A stretch of 64,000 bases of DNA, taken from contig CBDFGC010000008.1 in the NCBI GenBank assembly GCA_965246935.1, positions 310,001 through 374,000 of the forward strand, given 5' to 3'. A program made the translations under genes and the position numbers. Shown here in pieces: positions 8,454 to 18,007 of the stretch (position 1 is its first letter; each line of letters starts with the position of its first letter). Source of the DNA: JAZKFT01 sp965246935 (GTDB lineage: Bacteria > Bacteroidota > Bacteroidia > Chitinophagales > Chitinophagaceae). Under the pieces are notes generated by a model. It searched no databases. It was not told the origin of the DNA and saw nothing but the letters and a program-made list of their open reading frames with translations.

Positions 8454-8837
8454 TTATCCGCTTGCCTTTTTATTCAACCGGTGCCTGATGCCCCATTCGG
8501 CCAGCGACCTGATAACCGGCTCCAGGGTCTTTCCAAATTCTGTTAGGGTGTATTCAACCTTAGGCGGTATTTCCGCATAAATTTTACGGCTGATGATGCC
8601 GTCTTCCTCTAACTCCCGCAATTGTGCGGTCAGCATGGTTTGGGTAATTCCTTTAAGCTTTCGTTTCAGTGCGCCGAACCTTGCCGGTGACTCCAGGTAG
8701 ATGCAATTAATCACAATTGGCTTCCATTTTCCGCCCAATACCTTCATCGTAGCGGTAACGGGGCAATTATTTTCATCAAAAATCAAAATATTTTTTTCTT
8801 TAACCTGTTGATTTTCAGCAATGGTATTATTTTTCAT
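8454..8837 (-). CDS. HxlR-family transcriptional regulator
   Basis: 127 residues. CPVTATMKVLGGKWKPIVINCI followed by RFGALKRKLKGITQTMLTAQLRELEEDGIISR is the HxlR-type winged helix-turn-helix; the cysteine before the helix (NNCPV) is often the redox or electrophile sensor in this family (HypR, YodB, QorR). The gene is divergent from an oxidoreductase run, sharing a 76-bp promoter region, so it likely represses that run and itself. The inducer (quinone, aldehyde or oxidant) is an inference from the neighbours. Confidence 0.9.
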   Translation of the reverse strand: MKNNTIAENQQVKEKNILIFDENNCPVTATMKVLGGKWKPIVINCIYLESPARFGALKRKLKGITQTMLTAQLRELEEDGIISRKIYAEIPPKVEYTLTEFGKTLEPVIRSLAEWGIRHRLNKKASG

Positions 8838-8913
8838 ACTATATACGTTTTACCGAACTACCCACAAAAATAATAAATAGTCACCAAATTTGTTTTTTCA
8901 AAAAATAATTGGT

Positions 8914-9834
8914 ATGACAATGAATAAAGCGAAAACCGTTTTAATAACCGGTAGCAGTACCGGCTTTGGCTGGCTAACCGCACAGACACTGGCAACCGCC
9001 GGCCATACAATATTTGCCTCTATGCGTGGCGTAACCGGTAAAAATGCAGCGCAGGCAATTACACTTGCTACATGGGCAAAAGAAAACAACGCTGATCTTA
9101 CTATCCTGGAACTCGACGTAACTTCAGACGACTCCGTTGAGGCCGCAGCCACAGAAATTCTTTCAATAACCGATGGTACGCTGGATGTAATTGTGAACAA
9201 TGCAGGCATCTATGGACTTGGGGTGCAGGAGTCGTTTACAACAGCAGATTACAAAAACATTTTTGATGTGAATGTCTTCGGGCCGGCACGGATCAACAAC
9301 CGTTTTCTGCCGGTGCTTCGCAGGCAAGGCTCCGGATTGATCATTCAGATTTCAAGTGTGGTTGGCCGGGTAGTTATTCCTTTTCAGGGCGTTTACACGG
9401 CTACAAAATTTGCCGTAGAAGCCTTAGCCGAAAACCTGCATTATGAATTGTCTCCGTTGGGCATTCAATCAGTCATCGTACAACCGGGCCCTTTCCTCAC
9501 CGAGGTGTTTGGAAAGCTGTACCAATCTGAAAACAGTTCTGTATTCAGTGAATACGGCGAAACAGCTACGGCTTATAAAAACTTTGGCGAAACATTCAAC
9601 CGGTTGATGGGCGGCGCTGATGTGCCCAATCAGCCGCAGCAAGTAGCTGATGCCATCAAAAAATTAATTGACATGCCTTATAATGAAAGACCGTTGCGTA
9701 CAACAGTAGATCAGATGATGCAAGGAACAGCGCAGCATTTGAACGACGCTTCGCAAACGGTGCAGGCAGGCTTGCTGAGCGGTTTGGGATTGGGCAATTT
9801 GTTGCGGGCGAACGAGGTATTAGCGGTTGCTTAA
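8914..9834 (+). CDS. SDR-family oxidoreductase
   Basis: About 306 residues from the ATG at 8914; an ATG six bases later (8920) is also possible, and the TTG frame extension to 8890 is not needed. VLITGSSTGFGWLTA is the TGxxxGxG cofactor motif, NNAG follows near residue 90, and YTATKFAVE gives the catalytic YxxxK. This is a classical short-chain dehydrogenase/reductase using NAD(P)H. It is first in the run divergent from the HxlR regulator; substrate unknown. Confidence 0.9.
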   Translation: MTMNKAKTVLITGSSTGFGWLTAQTLATAGHTIFASMRGVTGKNAAQAITLATWAKENNADLTILELDVTSDDSVEAAATEILSITDGTLDVIVNNAGIYGLGVQESFTTADYKNIFDVNVFGPARINNRFLPVLRRQGSGLIIQISSVVGRVVIPFQGVYTATKFAVEALAENLHYELSPLGIQSVIVQPGPFLTEVFGKLYQSENSSVFSEYGETATAYKNFGETFNRLMGGADVPNQPQQVADAIKKLIDMPYNERPLRTTVDQMMQGTAQHLNDASQTVQAGLLSGLGLGNLLRANEVLAVA

Positions 9835-9853
9835 AAAAAAAACACTACTTAAT

Positions 9854-10750
9854 ATGAAAAAAATAGCCATCATTGGCGCCACTGGTAAAGTAGGCAGCAA
9901 AGTAGCCGGACTTTTACTGGTACAAAACCAACACGTAAAACTAATTGCCCGTAGTGCAGATAAACTGGCGCCCTTTACATCAAAAGGAGCAGAAATTTAT
10001 CCCATTTCTACATTGGAGACGGACAAACTAACCGGGATCCTGAGAGAATCCGATGTTGTGTTAACGATGATTGCTTCCAATCATCAGGCAACAGATTTTA
10101 TGGAAGAGCAGCGGCAACAAGCCGACGCCCAGGTAGAAGCCATTAAGCGATCAGGGGTAAAATATGTGGTGAACCTCAGTAGCGTGGGCTGCCATGTAAT
10201 AGAAGGCAACGGGGTGATAAACGGGCTTACTGAAATGGAGGTGAAACTGAACCAGTTGAAAGCGGTGAATGTGCTGCACCTGCGGCCAACGTATTATATG
10301 GAAAATTCATTTTACAGCATGGAACTCATCAGGCACAAAGGCATCAACGGCCTGCCCATCAACGGTGATAAAACCTTTCCGATGATTGCCACGCAGGATG
10401 TAGCTTTAGTTATTGCAGAGCGGCTGATGAAGATTGACTTCACCGGTAAATCAGTGGCTGCCATACTTGGACCAAAAGATTATTCGCCAAAAGAAATGAC
10501 CCGTTTGATAGGCGCTGCCATTGGCCTGCCGGAGTTGCCTTATGTACAACTAAAAGCGGCAGAAATGATTGCCGGCGCCATGCAGGCCGGGGGATCAAAA
10601 GACTTTGCTGAACGATATGCGGAGTTAATGGTTGCTACTGATAAAGGCTTACTAAATTATCACCAACGTACGCCCGAAAATACAACGCCAACCACACTTC
10701 AGCAATTTACAGAAAACGTTTTTGCACCGGTTTACCTAAGTGGTAATTAG
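9854..10750 (+). CDS. NAD(P)-binding NmrA-like oxidoreductase
   Basis: About 298 residues starting MKKIAIIGATGKVGSKVAG, an atypical-SDR Rossmann motif (GxxGxxG). The body (VVNLSSVGCHV, LRPTYYMENSF, FPMIATQDVALVIAERL) resembles NmrA/HSCARG-like and quinone-reductase-type proteins that bind NAD(P). It starts 19 bp after the preceding SDR gene, so the two are very likely cotranscribed. Substrate not identifiable. Confidence 0.88.
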   Translation: MKKIAIIGATGKVGSKVAGLLLVQNQHVKLIARSADKLAPFTSKGAEIYPISTLETDKLTGILRESDVVLTMIASNHQATDFMEEQRQQADAQVEAIKRSGVKYVVNLSSVGCHVIEGNGVINGLTEMEVKLNQLKAVNVLHLRPTYYMENSFYSMELIRHKGINGLPINGDKTFPMIATQDVALVIAERLMKIDFTGKSVAAILGPKDYSPKEMTRLIGAAIGLPELPYVQLKAAEMIAGAMQAGGSKDFAERYAELMVATDKGLLNYHQRTPENTTPTTLQQFTENVFAPVYLSGN

Positions 10751-10982
10751 CAAAGCAAAAGCCATTACTCTTTTTCGTACTTACCACAATTTGGCACAGC
10801 GGCTTAAACAAATACCTGGTTCATCGGTAAACTTATTGGAAAAGTTGTTTTGGGTTCATCGTTCACTTGTTTACCCGTTCAGCAATTTGAAGACCGAAAT
10901 GAAATGGATATAGATTCAATTCCATTAATGATGCCGAAGAACCAAATATTATTTCAAATCGTTAATTATAAAAACAAAAAAT

Positions 10983-11312
10983 ATGGAGAACATTACCAGG
11001 TCAGATGAAATGGCATATATGCCGTTTCCCATTCCCGGCGCTACCTCAGAAAAACTTTTTGTAAAACTGCTCAACCCCGATATCAAATACGAACCGGTGG
11101 TGGCGAAACTTAAAATAGAATCCGGTACGTTTATACCGGCCCACATTCATCATAAAACAGAAGAACAGCATTATGTATTGGAAGGTGATTTTATTAACGA
11201 TGGTGTCACATACGGCCCCGGCACTTTTTCTGTCACGACATTGGCCAGGTACACGGGCCGCACAGCACCACAAGAGGGTACCGTGTACTTTTCATTCAGC
11301 CGGCCCAGGTAG
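10983..11312 (+). CDS. Cupin-domain protein
   Basis: 109 residues. PAHIHHKTEEQHYVLEGDF is cupin motif 1 with the metal-binding His/Glu set, followed by YGPGTFSV as the loop to motif 2; the type resembles the cupin of ChrR-like anti-sigma factors. It could act as a metal-dependent sensor or small dioxygenase. A 232-bp gap with no convincing gene separates it from the oxidoreductases. The gap holds GTTCACTTGTTTACCC-type short repeats (about 10845-10885). Confidence 0.8.
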   Translation: MENITRSDEMAYMPFPIPGATSEKLFVKLLNPDIKYEPVVAKLKIESGTFIPAHIHHKTEEQHYVLEGDFINDGVTYGPGTFSVTTLARYTGRTAPQEGTVYFSFSRPR

Positions 11313-11364
11313 ATCCTTCTGATTTTGAGATTGCCGGATAAAGCCATTCACAACAATAAATACA

Positions 11365-11799
11365 ATGCAAAATATCAACTCCGATGCACCCGTAAAATGC
11401 AGCAAGGCAATCACAATCAATGCCCCGGCCGAAAAGGTTTGGAGCGTTATAACCCGTATAAACAACTGGGCTGACTGGCAGACCGACATCAGCCAACCTA
11501 AATTAGACGGAGCGATAAAACCCGGAGCCACATTCAACTGGAAAACAGGTGGGGCAAAAATTCATTCAACACTTCATACCGTTGAACCATTTAAAAACTT
11601 TGGGTGGACAGGAAAGACCTTCGGCATGTTGGCGATCCATAACTGGACACTGGAAGAAAGGGGCGGGCAAACAACGGTTTCAGTAGAAGAGAGTATGGAG
11701 GGCTTACTTGCCAGGCTTTTGAAAAAATCCTTTAATAAAAATCTGGAAGCTGGTATGCAAAACTGGTTGCGGTTATTAAAAGCCACATGTGAAAAATAA
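11365..11799 (+). CDS. SRPBCC-family protein
   Basis: 144 residues. KAITINAPAEKVWSVITRINNWADWQ is the classic start of a START-like/polyketide-cyclase-like fold, with a large hydrophobic cavity for a small ligand. The C-terminal helix (LEAGMQNWLRLLKATCE) is complete. It follows the cupin gene by 52 bp and precedes a DUF4260 gene by 11 bp, within the HxlR-adjacent run. Ligand unknown. Confidence 0.85.
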   Translation: MQNINSDAPVKCSKAITINAPAEKVWSVITRINNWADWQTDISQPKLDGAIKPGATFNWKTGGAKIHSTLHTVEPFKNFGWTGKTFGMLAIHNWTLEERGGQTTVSVEESMEGLLARLLKKSFNKNLEAGMQNWLRLLKATCEK

Positions 11800-11810
11800 A
11801 ACAAACGCTA

Positions 11811-12179
11811 ATGAAGATTGCCTTAAAGCTGGAAAATTTTGGACTGTTGCTTCTTTTTTTGTTCGTCTATTTTCAGTATTACCAAGGTTCATGGTTATTG
11901 CTGCTTTGCCTGTTTTTTTTTCCTGATCTTTCTTTTGCTATGTATTTTATTAATAAAAGAGCTGCCACCATTTGCTATAATTTATGTCACCATAAAGGCA
12001 TAATGGTTTTGATTATCCTGACAGGCTATTTCATTCGAAACAATTTAGTAGCAAAAGTGGGTTTAATAGGTATGATGCACAGTTGCTTTGACAGGGTTGC
12101 CGGCTATGGCCTCAAATACTTTGACAGTTTTGACCATACGCATTTAGGATGGGTTGGGAAAAGCAAGCATAAAAACTAA
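11811..12179 (+). CDS. DUF4260-family membrane protein
   Basis: 122 residues with three to four hydrophobic helices (LLLLFLFVYFQYY, LLLLCLFFFPDLSFAMYFI, GIMVLIILTGYFI, VAKVGLIGMMHSCFDR). The C-terminal GYGLKYFDSFDHTHLGWVGK matches the DUF4260 ending (SFDHTHLG). Function unknown. It is 11 bp after the SRPBCC gene and likely in the same transcript. Confidence 0.85.
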   Translation: MKIALKLENFGLLLLFLFVYFQYYQGSWLLLLCLFFFPDLSFAMYFINKRAATICYNLCHHKGIMVLIILTGYFIRNNLVAKVGLIGMMHSCFDRVAGYGLKYFDSFDHTHLGWVGKSKHKN

Positions 12180-12211
12180 AAAATAACAGTGGTCTCCCAA
12201 AAACGTCATCA

Positions 12212-12382
12212 ATGAAAATATCTTCGAAATCACTTCTAACAGGAATTGCCACAGGCTTTTTAGTCGTACTTTTTTTCCTTTGCGGCACCCGCTATGGCAC
12301 TACTCCTTTGCTCATTTCCACCGTCTTTTTTGCCATTACCTTCATTGCTATTTGGCCCTTGCTTACCGCAAAAAAGAAATAA
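12212..12382 (+). CDS. Small two-helix membrane protein (56 aa)
   Basis: An open frame of 56 codons starting MKISSKSLLTGIATGF and ending in a basic tail (LLTAKKK). Two hydrophobic helices (GIATGFLVVLFFLCG and LLISTVFFAITFIAIWPLL) make a plausible small inner-membrane protein. It lies 32 bp after the DUF4260 gene on the same strand. No family recognised. Confidence 0.6.
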   Translation: MKISSKSLLTGIATGFLVVLFFLCGTRYGTTPLLISTVFFAITFIAIWPLLTAKKK

Positions 12383-12871
12383 TTTTTTAGCGAAATTCTT
12401 TTCTTAAATCCTTCTTATTTAAGGCTGTATACAACGGGTGCAACGTTCCCGGTTTACAAGACCGCTGATTCGTAAGCCGGGAATGTTATGTAGTAAACCG
12501 AAGCGCAGGCCTCTTTTGGCCCACCCACAATAAAGGAGTGCCAAACCGTCGCCGGTTTTTATATAACACTGGTTTTTGAAAATAATATTCACAAGAATTT
12601 GCCGCCGCAATTTTACGTTTTTTCCGGCTTCAATAAATACTTACCTTTAATTATTATTGATTAATAATTCATTATTATTGAATTTAAAAATAATGAACAA
12701 CCACGCAATGATCCACAGCCAGACCCGTTTTTCCTCTTCTTTGTTTCGCCTATCACTTTTGTACACGGTTTTGCCCGTCGTAGGTTTTTGCTGCTAACCC
12801 TGGCGTGGCGCCAAACAGAATTTTTAGAAGGGTAAATCAACAATCAGGATTCTAACACCCGTAATATCATT
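12383..12871. other. 489-bp intergenic region with a strong hairpin
   Basis: No convincing gene. A 16-bp stem with two G-U pairs, AACGTTCCCGGTTTAC (12442-12457) / GTAAGCCGGGAATGTT (12472-12487), has a 14-nt loop and no following T run, so it is not a simple terminator. An AT-rich stretch (12650-12690) follows. Short open frames on the minus strand have no family signature. Confidence 0.5.
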
Positions 12872-12880
12872 ATGATCATT

Positions 12881-14248
12881 ATGAAAAATGTCGTTCTGAA
12901 AAAAACCTCTCTGCTTTTCTGCTTATTCTTTTTAGTCTCCCTTGTACAGGCGCAGGTATGGCATGTATCGGCCAACGGCAATGATGCGGCTGATGGCAAA
13001 ACTATCAAGACCGCTTTTCGCTCTTTGCAAAAAGCAGCTAACGTAGTAGAGCCGGGCGACGTGGTGATGGTGGGCAACGGCAATTACACCGATGATAACA
13101 GATCAGACGGCAGTGCTGTTTTAACCGTAAAGCGGTCCGGCACTCCTGCCAAATGGATTACCTGGAAACCGGAACCGGGGCAACATCCTGAAGTACATCC
13201 TGGTGGCTGGGCGGGTATTCAATTCTACGCATCGTATTATATTCTCGATGGCTTTACCGTCATCGGCGCTAACGATTCGCTATCGCTGCTATATGCCGAT
13301 ATAGACGCCAAAAAACCGGCACCCGACCCGAAGTACAACACCAACGGCATCTTAGTACAGGGCCGCTATAATGATGCGCAACACAAGCCGCACCATATCA
13401 TTATCCGCAATTGTACGGTGGGCAAATGTCCTGGCGGTGGGGTTACCGTTTTAGAAGGCGATTATGTTACGGTGGAAGACTGCAAAATTTACGACAATGC
13501 CTGGTACATGCGTTATGGCGGTTCGGGCATTACTACGCTAAACAACTGGGCTTTTGACGATGCGCCGGGTTATCACATCATCATTCAGCGAAATTTTGTC
13601 TGGAACAATAAATCATTGGTGCTGTACCCAAAAACAGGCAAGCAAACCGATGGCAATGGCATCCTGCTTGATGTAACGGATAAAAAACGTTCAGGACCCA
13701 TCAATCCAAACAACGATGTTGTAATTCAAGGCGTCAACCAAAACAACGATTCAGCAAAAGGAGCAAGGCCGGAATGGAAAGGCCGTGCCCTGATTGCCAA
13801 CAATGTATCAGCCTTCAACGGCGGTTCGGGCATACACACCTTTCGCACCAGTCATGTGGACATTATCAATAACACAACATACTGGAATGGACAGGTAGTA
13901 GATTATGAGGAACTGTTTCCGAACGTTTGCGACGACATTGTGATTATGAATAATATTATGGTGCCACGGCCCGGCGGTAGGGTTACATCCAACAACAAAA
14001 GCATCAACGTGAAATGGGACTATAATCTTTATACAAAACCCCAAAACATTTTCAGTGGTGCACATGATATGGTTGCCGATCCGGAACTGATAGATATTCA
14101 AACTGATTTTTTGAAAAGTAATTACCGGCCAAAAAAAGGCAGTGCCGCTATTGATTCGGGCAGTAATGAGGCGCCACAAGCCGTTGACGTTACGGGCAGT
14201 GCCAGACCTAAAGGAAAGGGCCGCGACCGTGGTGCTTATGAGCAATAA
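12881..14248 (+). CDS. Secreted right-handed beta-helix protein (polysaccharide lyase-like)
   Basis: About 455 residues from MKNVVLKK; signal peptide LLFCLFFLVSLVQAQ. WHVSANGNDAADGKTIKTAFRSLQKA is the typical start of parallel beta-helix carbohydrate enzymes, followed by repeated rungs (ILDGFTV, IIIRNCTV, VTVEDCKIYDNAW, IIIQRNFVWNN, ALIANNVSAFNGGSGI, VDIINNTTYWN). It ends with the GSAAIDSG...RGAYEQ tail common to these proteins. It probably cleaves or binds an acidic polysaccharide outside the cytoplasm. It is 25 bp ahead of a GH2 gene and likely cotranscribed with it. Exact PL family not decided. Confidence 0.82.
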   Translation: MKNVVLKKTSLLFCLFFLVSLVQAQVWHVSANGNDAADGKTIKTAFRSLQKAANVVEPGDVVMVGNGNYTDDNRSDGSAVLTVKRSGTPAKWITWKPEPGQHPEVHPGGWAGIQFYASYYILDGFTVIGANDSLSLLYADIDAKKPAPDPKYNTNGILVQGRYNDAQHKPHHIIIRNCTVGKCPGGGVTVLEGDYVTVEDCKIYDNAWYMRYGGSGITTLNNWAFDDAPGYHIIIQRNFVWNNKSLVLYPKTGKQTDGNGILLDVTDKKRSGPINPNNDVVIQGVNQNNDSAKGARPEWKGRALIANNVSAFNGGSGIHTFRTSHVDIINNTTYWNGQVVDYEELFPNVCDDIVIMNNIMVPRPGGRVTSNNKSINVKWDYNLYTKPQNIFSGAHDMVADPELIDIQTDFLKSNYRPKKGSAAIDSGSNEAPQAVDVTGSARPKGKGRDRGAYEQ

Positions 14249-14273
14249 ACTTCTATGTCCCAATAAATACTTT

Positions 14274-16448
14274 ATGAATTTTTCGAAACTTATGCTCTGC
14301 CTGCTGTTAAGCAGCTCGTCCGTTTTTGCGCAACGCAATAACATTGACCTGAATGGCCAATGGCAAATCACAAAAACCGATACAGCGGCCGGTTTGCCAA
14401 CAAGTTTCCCTTCAACCATTGCTGTTCCCGGATTGATTGATATGGCTTTTCCGGTGCTGGACGAACCATACAAAGGGGTGTTTGAAGAAAGAGGGCCGTT
14501 CAATAATCTGGGCAACGGAAGTTATCTATACAACAATGCTGTGTATTGGTACAAACGCACGTTCACATTAAAAGACACCAAAGCAAACCTGATCCGGTTG
14601 AAACTGAACAAAGCCATGTATCACACACGGGTGTTTGTAAACGGGCAACCGGCCGGTGAAAACTTGTATTGTTTTACGCCTGCTGTTTTCAACATCAAAC
14701 CGTTTTTAAAAGAGCCCGGCATGGTAAACGAATTGGTGATTGCCGTGGGCTGCCGCAATAACCTGCCGGATACCATTTGCCACGGCGATGATTTTGAAAA
14801 AGTTCTGTTCGCACCCGGCATTTATGATGATGTAAAAATTTTGCTGTCCGGCTTTCCGTTCATCACCAATGTGCAAACGGCGCCGGATATAGAGAAAAAG
14901 CAATTACGTGTAGTAGCTGAAATTGCAACAGATGGCCAAAACAAACCCTTTGCTCTTTCCTATATCGTTCGTGAACTACACTCAAAAAAAGTAGTGGCAA
15001 AAGGCGTTGTTTCCAACAGTGAAACGCCGGTAAATGGCGAAGCAAAAGCTGACTTCACCATAGCCTTACCCGGTTGTAAATTATGGTCGCCGGAAGAACC
15101 TTTTTTATATACAGTGGAATTAAGCACTGGTGCAGATCAATTAGTCACCCGGTTCGGGATGCGGTCTTTTAAAGCGGACAAAGAGGCCGGTACGGTACTG
15201 CTGAATAACAAGACTTATTACATGCGGGGCACTAACATTTGCATCTTTCGTTTTTTTGAAGATCAGGAACGCGGCGACCTGCCCTGGAATAATGGCTGGG
15301 TTACACAACTTCACCAACGGTTTAAAGAAATGCACTGGAACAGCTTTCGGAATACCATCGGCTTTCCGCCGGAGCGATGGTATGAGATTGCCGATAGTCT
15401 TGGGTTTTTGATCCAGGATGAATTTCCGTTATGGAAACATGCCAGTCCGAAAAATGGTTTTAATTCCACACATCTCGCCACCGAATACACGGCCTGGATG
15501 CGGGAACGCTGGAACCATCCTTCGGTGGTAGTTTGGGATGCACAGAATGAGTCGGTGTATGATACATCAACAGCGGCCATCAATAAAGTTCGGGCACTTG
15601 ACCTGTCCAATCGCCCCTGGGACAATGGCTGGTCAAGGCCCGCAGGTGAAGCGGATGTAATGGAAGCGCACCCATATTTATTTGGGAAATATTTTCAGGC
15701 GTATGATGTGCGTAAGGATACCGTAAAAGAAAGTATTAATGTTTTGGAATTAATGACGAAGTCGCGAACGCCGGATAATTCCTGGGTGAATAAATCGAAA
15801 GACACCGACAAGAATACAGTTAAGTTTCCTATCATCATCAATGAATACGGCTGGTTTTGGCTCAACCGTGATGGCTCCCCAACCACGCTTGACCGGGGCA
15901 TCTATAAAAACCTTTTCCCGGAAGCCGATACACCGGAAAAAAGGTTTGCGCTGTATGCAAAAGTCATAGCCGCCAAAACAGAATTCTGGCGGATGCACCG
16001 CCGGGCGGCAGGCGTACTTCATTTCTGCGACCTTGGCTATTCGAGAAGTAAGCCGCCGCTGGGGCAAACGAGCGACAACTTTATTGACGTAAAAAATCTC
16101 GTCTTCGAACCGCATTACAAAGTCGCCATGAAATCCGCTTTTAGTCCGGTTGGTGTGATGCTCAACTTTTTTAAAAACAAATTGACCGCCGGCGCCGATG
16201 AGGAGATACCGGTTATCCTGATCAACGATACGTACCAAAACTGGAAGGGAGATATCGCCGTTACTTTATTAAAAGACGGCCATGAAGTAATGAGGGAAAT
16301 GATACAGGGTGATATTAAGGCGCTTGGTAAAGAAAACTATCATGCAACGTTCCAAATACCGTCAGTGACAGGCAATTATCAGCTTACTGCAACCATCAAC
16401 TATAAAGGTGATGCCGTGCACAGTGTGAGGGAATTTGTTATAGAATAG
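14274..16448 (+). CDS. Glycoside hydrolase family 2 protein
   Basis: 724 residues from the ATG at 14274 (MNFSKLMLCLLL...VFAQ signal peptide); the open frame upstream to 14142 overlaps the previous gene and is not used. Sugar-binding domain (LNGQWQ...YWYKRTFTL...VNGQPAGEN), an immunoglobulin-like domain, then a TIM barrel with the acid/base motif DAQNES (E about 425) and nucleophile motif NEYGW (E about 523). The family covers beta-galactosidases, glucuronidases and mannosidases. Next to a beta-helix protein and an oligogalacturonate lyase-like gene it may trim side chains of pectic glycans (inference). Confidence 0.9.
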   Translation: MNFSKLMLCLLLSSSSVFAQRNNIDLNGQWQITKTDTAAGLPTSFPSTIAVPGLIDMAFPVLDEPYKGVFEERGPFNNLGNGSYLYNNAVYWYKRTFTLKDTKANLIRLKLNKAMYHTRVFVNGQPAGENLYCFTPAVFNIKPFLKEPGMVNELVIAVGCRNNLPDTICHGDDFEKVLFAPGIYDDVKILLSGFPFITNVQTAPDIEKKQLRVVAEIATDGQNKPFALSYIVRELHSKKVVAKGVVSNSETPVNGEAKADFTIALPGCKLWSPEEPFLYTVELSTGADQLVTRFGMRSFKADKEAGTVLLNNKTYYMRGTNICIFRFFEDQERGDLPWNNGWVTQLHQRFKEMHWNSFRNTIGFPPERWYEIADSLGFLIQDEFPLWKHASPKNGFNSTHLATEYTAWMRERWNHPSVVVWDAQNESVYDTSTAAINKVRALDLSNRPWDNGWSRPAGEADVMEAHPYLFGKYFQAYDVRKDTVKESINVLELMTKSRTPDNSWVNKSKDTDKNTVKFPIIINEYGWFWLNRDGSPTTLDRGIYKNLFPEADTPEKRFALYAKVIAAKTEFWRMHRRAAGVLHFCDLGYSRSKPPLGQTSDNFIDVKNLVFEPHYKVAMKSAFSPVGVMLNFFKNKLTAGADEEIPVILINDTYQNWKGDIAVTLLKDGHEVMREMIQGDIKALGKENYHATFQIPSVTGNYQLTATINYKGDAVHSVREFVIE

Positions 16449-16578
16449 GTTTTTTGTGTATTAGATAAAAGAAAGCATGATGACGTATAAACTGCTCATT
16501 ACTGCAAACGGCTACATATTGTTTATCATTTTAAAAATGCCGGTTTGATTATATCTTGTGCAGCAAAACGATCTTGCC

Positions 16579-17784
16579 ATGTCATTTACAAAAACAGGAG
16601 CAGCCTTACTGGTTGCCATTTTACTTTTTGGTAAAACAGCCTTACTGCAAGCCCAGCCCGTATTAGAAACCGGCCCGAACATGCCAACCGAATGGATTGA
16701 TAAAGACACGCATCATAAAGTAGTACGGCTTACCAATGTGCCAGGCAGCAATTCCGGTTTTTATTTTCATAACAACCCGTTTTTCGATAACCGGATGGTG
16801 TTTTATAATACCGGCCCCGGCGGAAAACAGATATACGCCTTAAACTTACAGAACAACAAAGCCGAACAGCTAACCAACCGTAGTACCCCTATGAGCGGCG
16901 AAATGACCTGCCCTAAAACCGGAGAAGTTTTTTATCAGGTAAAAGACAGTGTATTTGCGGTAAGCCTTACTACCAAAAAAGAAAGGCTGGTATTCGTTTT
17001 TCCGGAAGATTTTAAAGCGAGCATCAGTACGGTAAATGCCGACGCCACCATGCTGGGCGGCGCTTTGGGCAATGCTCAGGAACAGGAAATTTTTAAGCAG
17101 TATCCGGAAAAATCACAATACTTCAACCGGGTGTACGAAGCCAAACTACCTCGTACCTTATTTGCCGTTGACCTGAAAAAAGGCAAAGTAAAAAAGTTGC
17201 TGGTAGATAGTGCCTGGCTGAACCATGTACAATTTTCGCCTGTCGACCCGAATCTGTTGATGTTTTGCCACGAAGGGCCCTGGCATAAAGTAGACCGCAT
17301 TTGGACAATCAACATTGCCACCGGCCAGGTTAAAAAAATGCACACCCGTACGATGGAAATGGAAATATTCGGGCACGAATGGTTTGGCCCGGATGGCAAA
17401 ACGATTTGGTTCGATTGGCAGCGGCCCCGCAGTGTGAACTTTGCAGTGGGAGGTGTAGATGTAGAAACACTACAGGAAAAATCGTACACGTTGCAACGCA
17501 ATGAGTGGTCTATTCATTTTAATATTTCAAAGGATCAAAAATTATTTTGCGGTGACGGCGGCGATGCCGGACAGGTAGCCAAAGCGCCGGATGGTATGTG
17601 GATTTATTTATTCCGGCCGGATGGCGATCACTTTAATGCAGAAAAACTGGTAAATATGAAGCACCATAATTATAAACTGGAGCCGAATGTGCATTTTTCA
17701 CCAGACAATAAATGGGTCATCTTCCGGGCAAATTTTGAGGGTGAACAGCAGGTATATGGGGTAGAAGTAGCCAGTAAGAATTAA
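16579..17784 (+). CDS. Oligogalacturonate lyase-like beta-propeller (PL22 type), secreted
   Basis: About 401 residues; the ATG at 16579 begins a signal peptide (MSFTKTGAALLVAILLFGKTALLQAQ). The GTG at 16558 would add seven residues before it. Repeats of a seven-bladed propeller are visible (HVQFSPVDPNLLMFCHEGP, HEWFGPDGKTIWFDW, HFNISKDQKLFCGDGG, EPNVHFSPDNKWVIF), with the histidines of the Mn-binding PL22 site in HHNYKLEPNVHF. PL22 enzymes break unsaturated oligogalacturonides; the secreted location here is periplasmic. It is the third gene of the carbohydrate cluster. Confidence 0.85.
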   Translation: MSFTKTGAALLVAILLFGKTALLQAQPVLETGPNMPTEWIDKDTHHKVVRLTNVPGSNSGFYFHNNPFFDNRMVFYNTGPGGKQIYALNLQNNKAEQLTNRSTPMSGEMTCPKTGEVFYQVKDSVFAVSLTTKKERLVFVFPEDFKASISTVNADATMLGGALGNAQEQEIFKQYPEKSQYFNRVYEAKLPRTLFAVDLKKGKVKKLLVDSAWLNHVQFSPVDPNLLMFCHEGPWHKVDRIWTINIATGQVKKMHTRTMEMEIFGHEWFGPDGKTIWFDWQRPRSVNFAVGGVDVETLQEKSYTLQRNEWSIHFNISKDQKLFCGDGGDAGQVAKAPDGMWIYLFRPDGDHFNAEKLVNMKHHNYKLEPNVHFSPDNKWVIFRANFEGEQQVYGVEVASKN

Positions 17785-18007
17785 CCTATGCCAGGATAAC
17801 ATAGTAATTTTATATAAATCCGTAATCTGGTAAAAAAATACATGGCGCCACCCCAACTGCCCTGTCCTGATTATTAAAATTTGCAAGAAGGATCAGTAAT
17901 TTATATCATTTGTAATCAAATTTCTGCTGATATTCATTAAAAGCGGTTTCCGATGATTAGCGGCACAATCTTCGTCCATAGGTTGCGTTGTTACTTTCAG
18001 GAACATC

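Noticed and set aside
12419..12610. 63-codon minus-strand open frame in the gap before the beta-helix gene
   Set aside because: It runs through a strong hairpin, has no family pattern and no start context; treated as non-coding.
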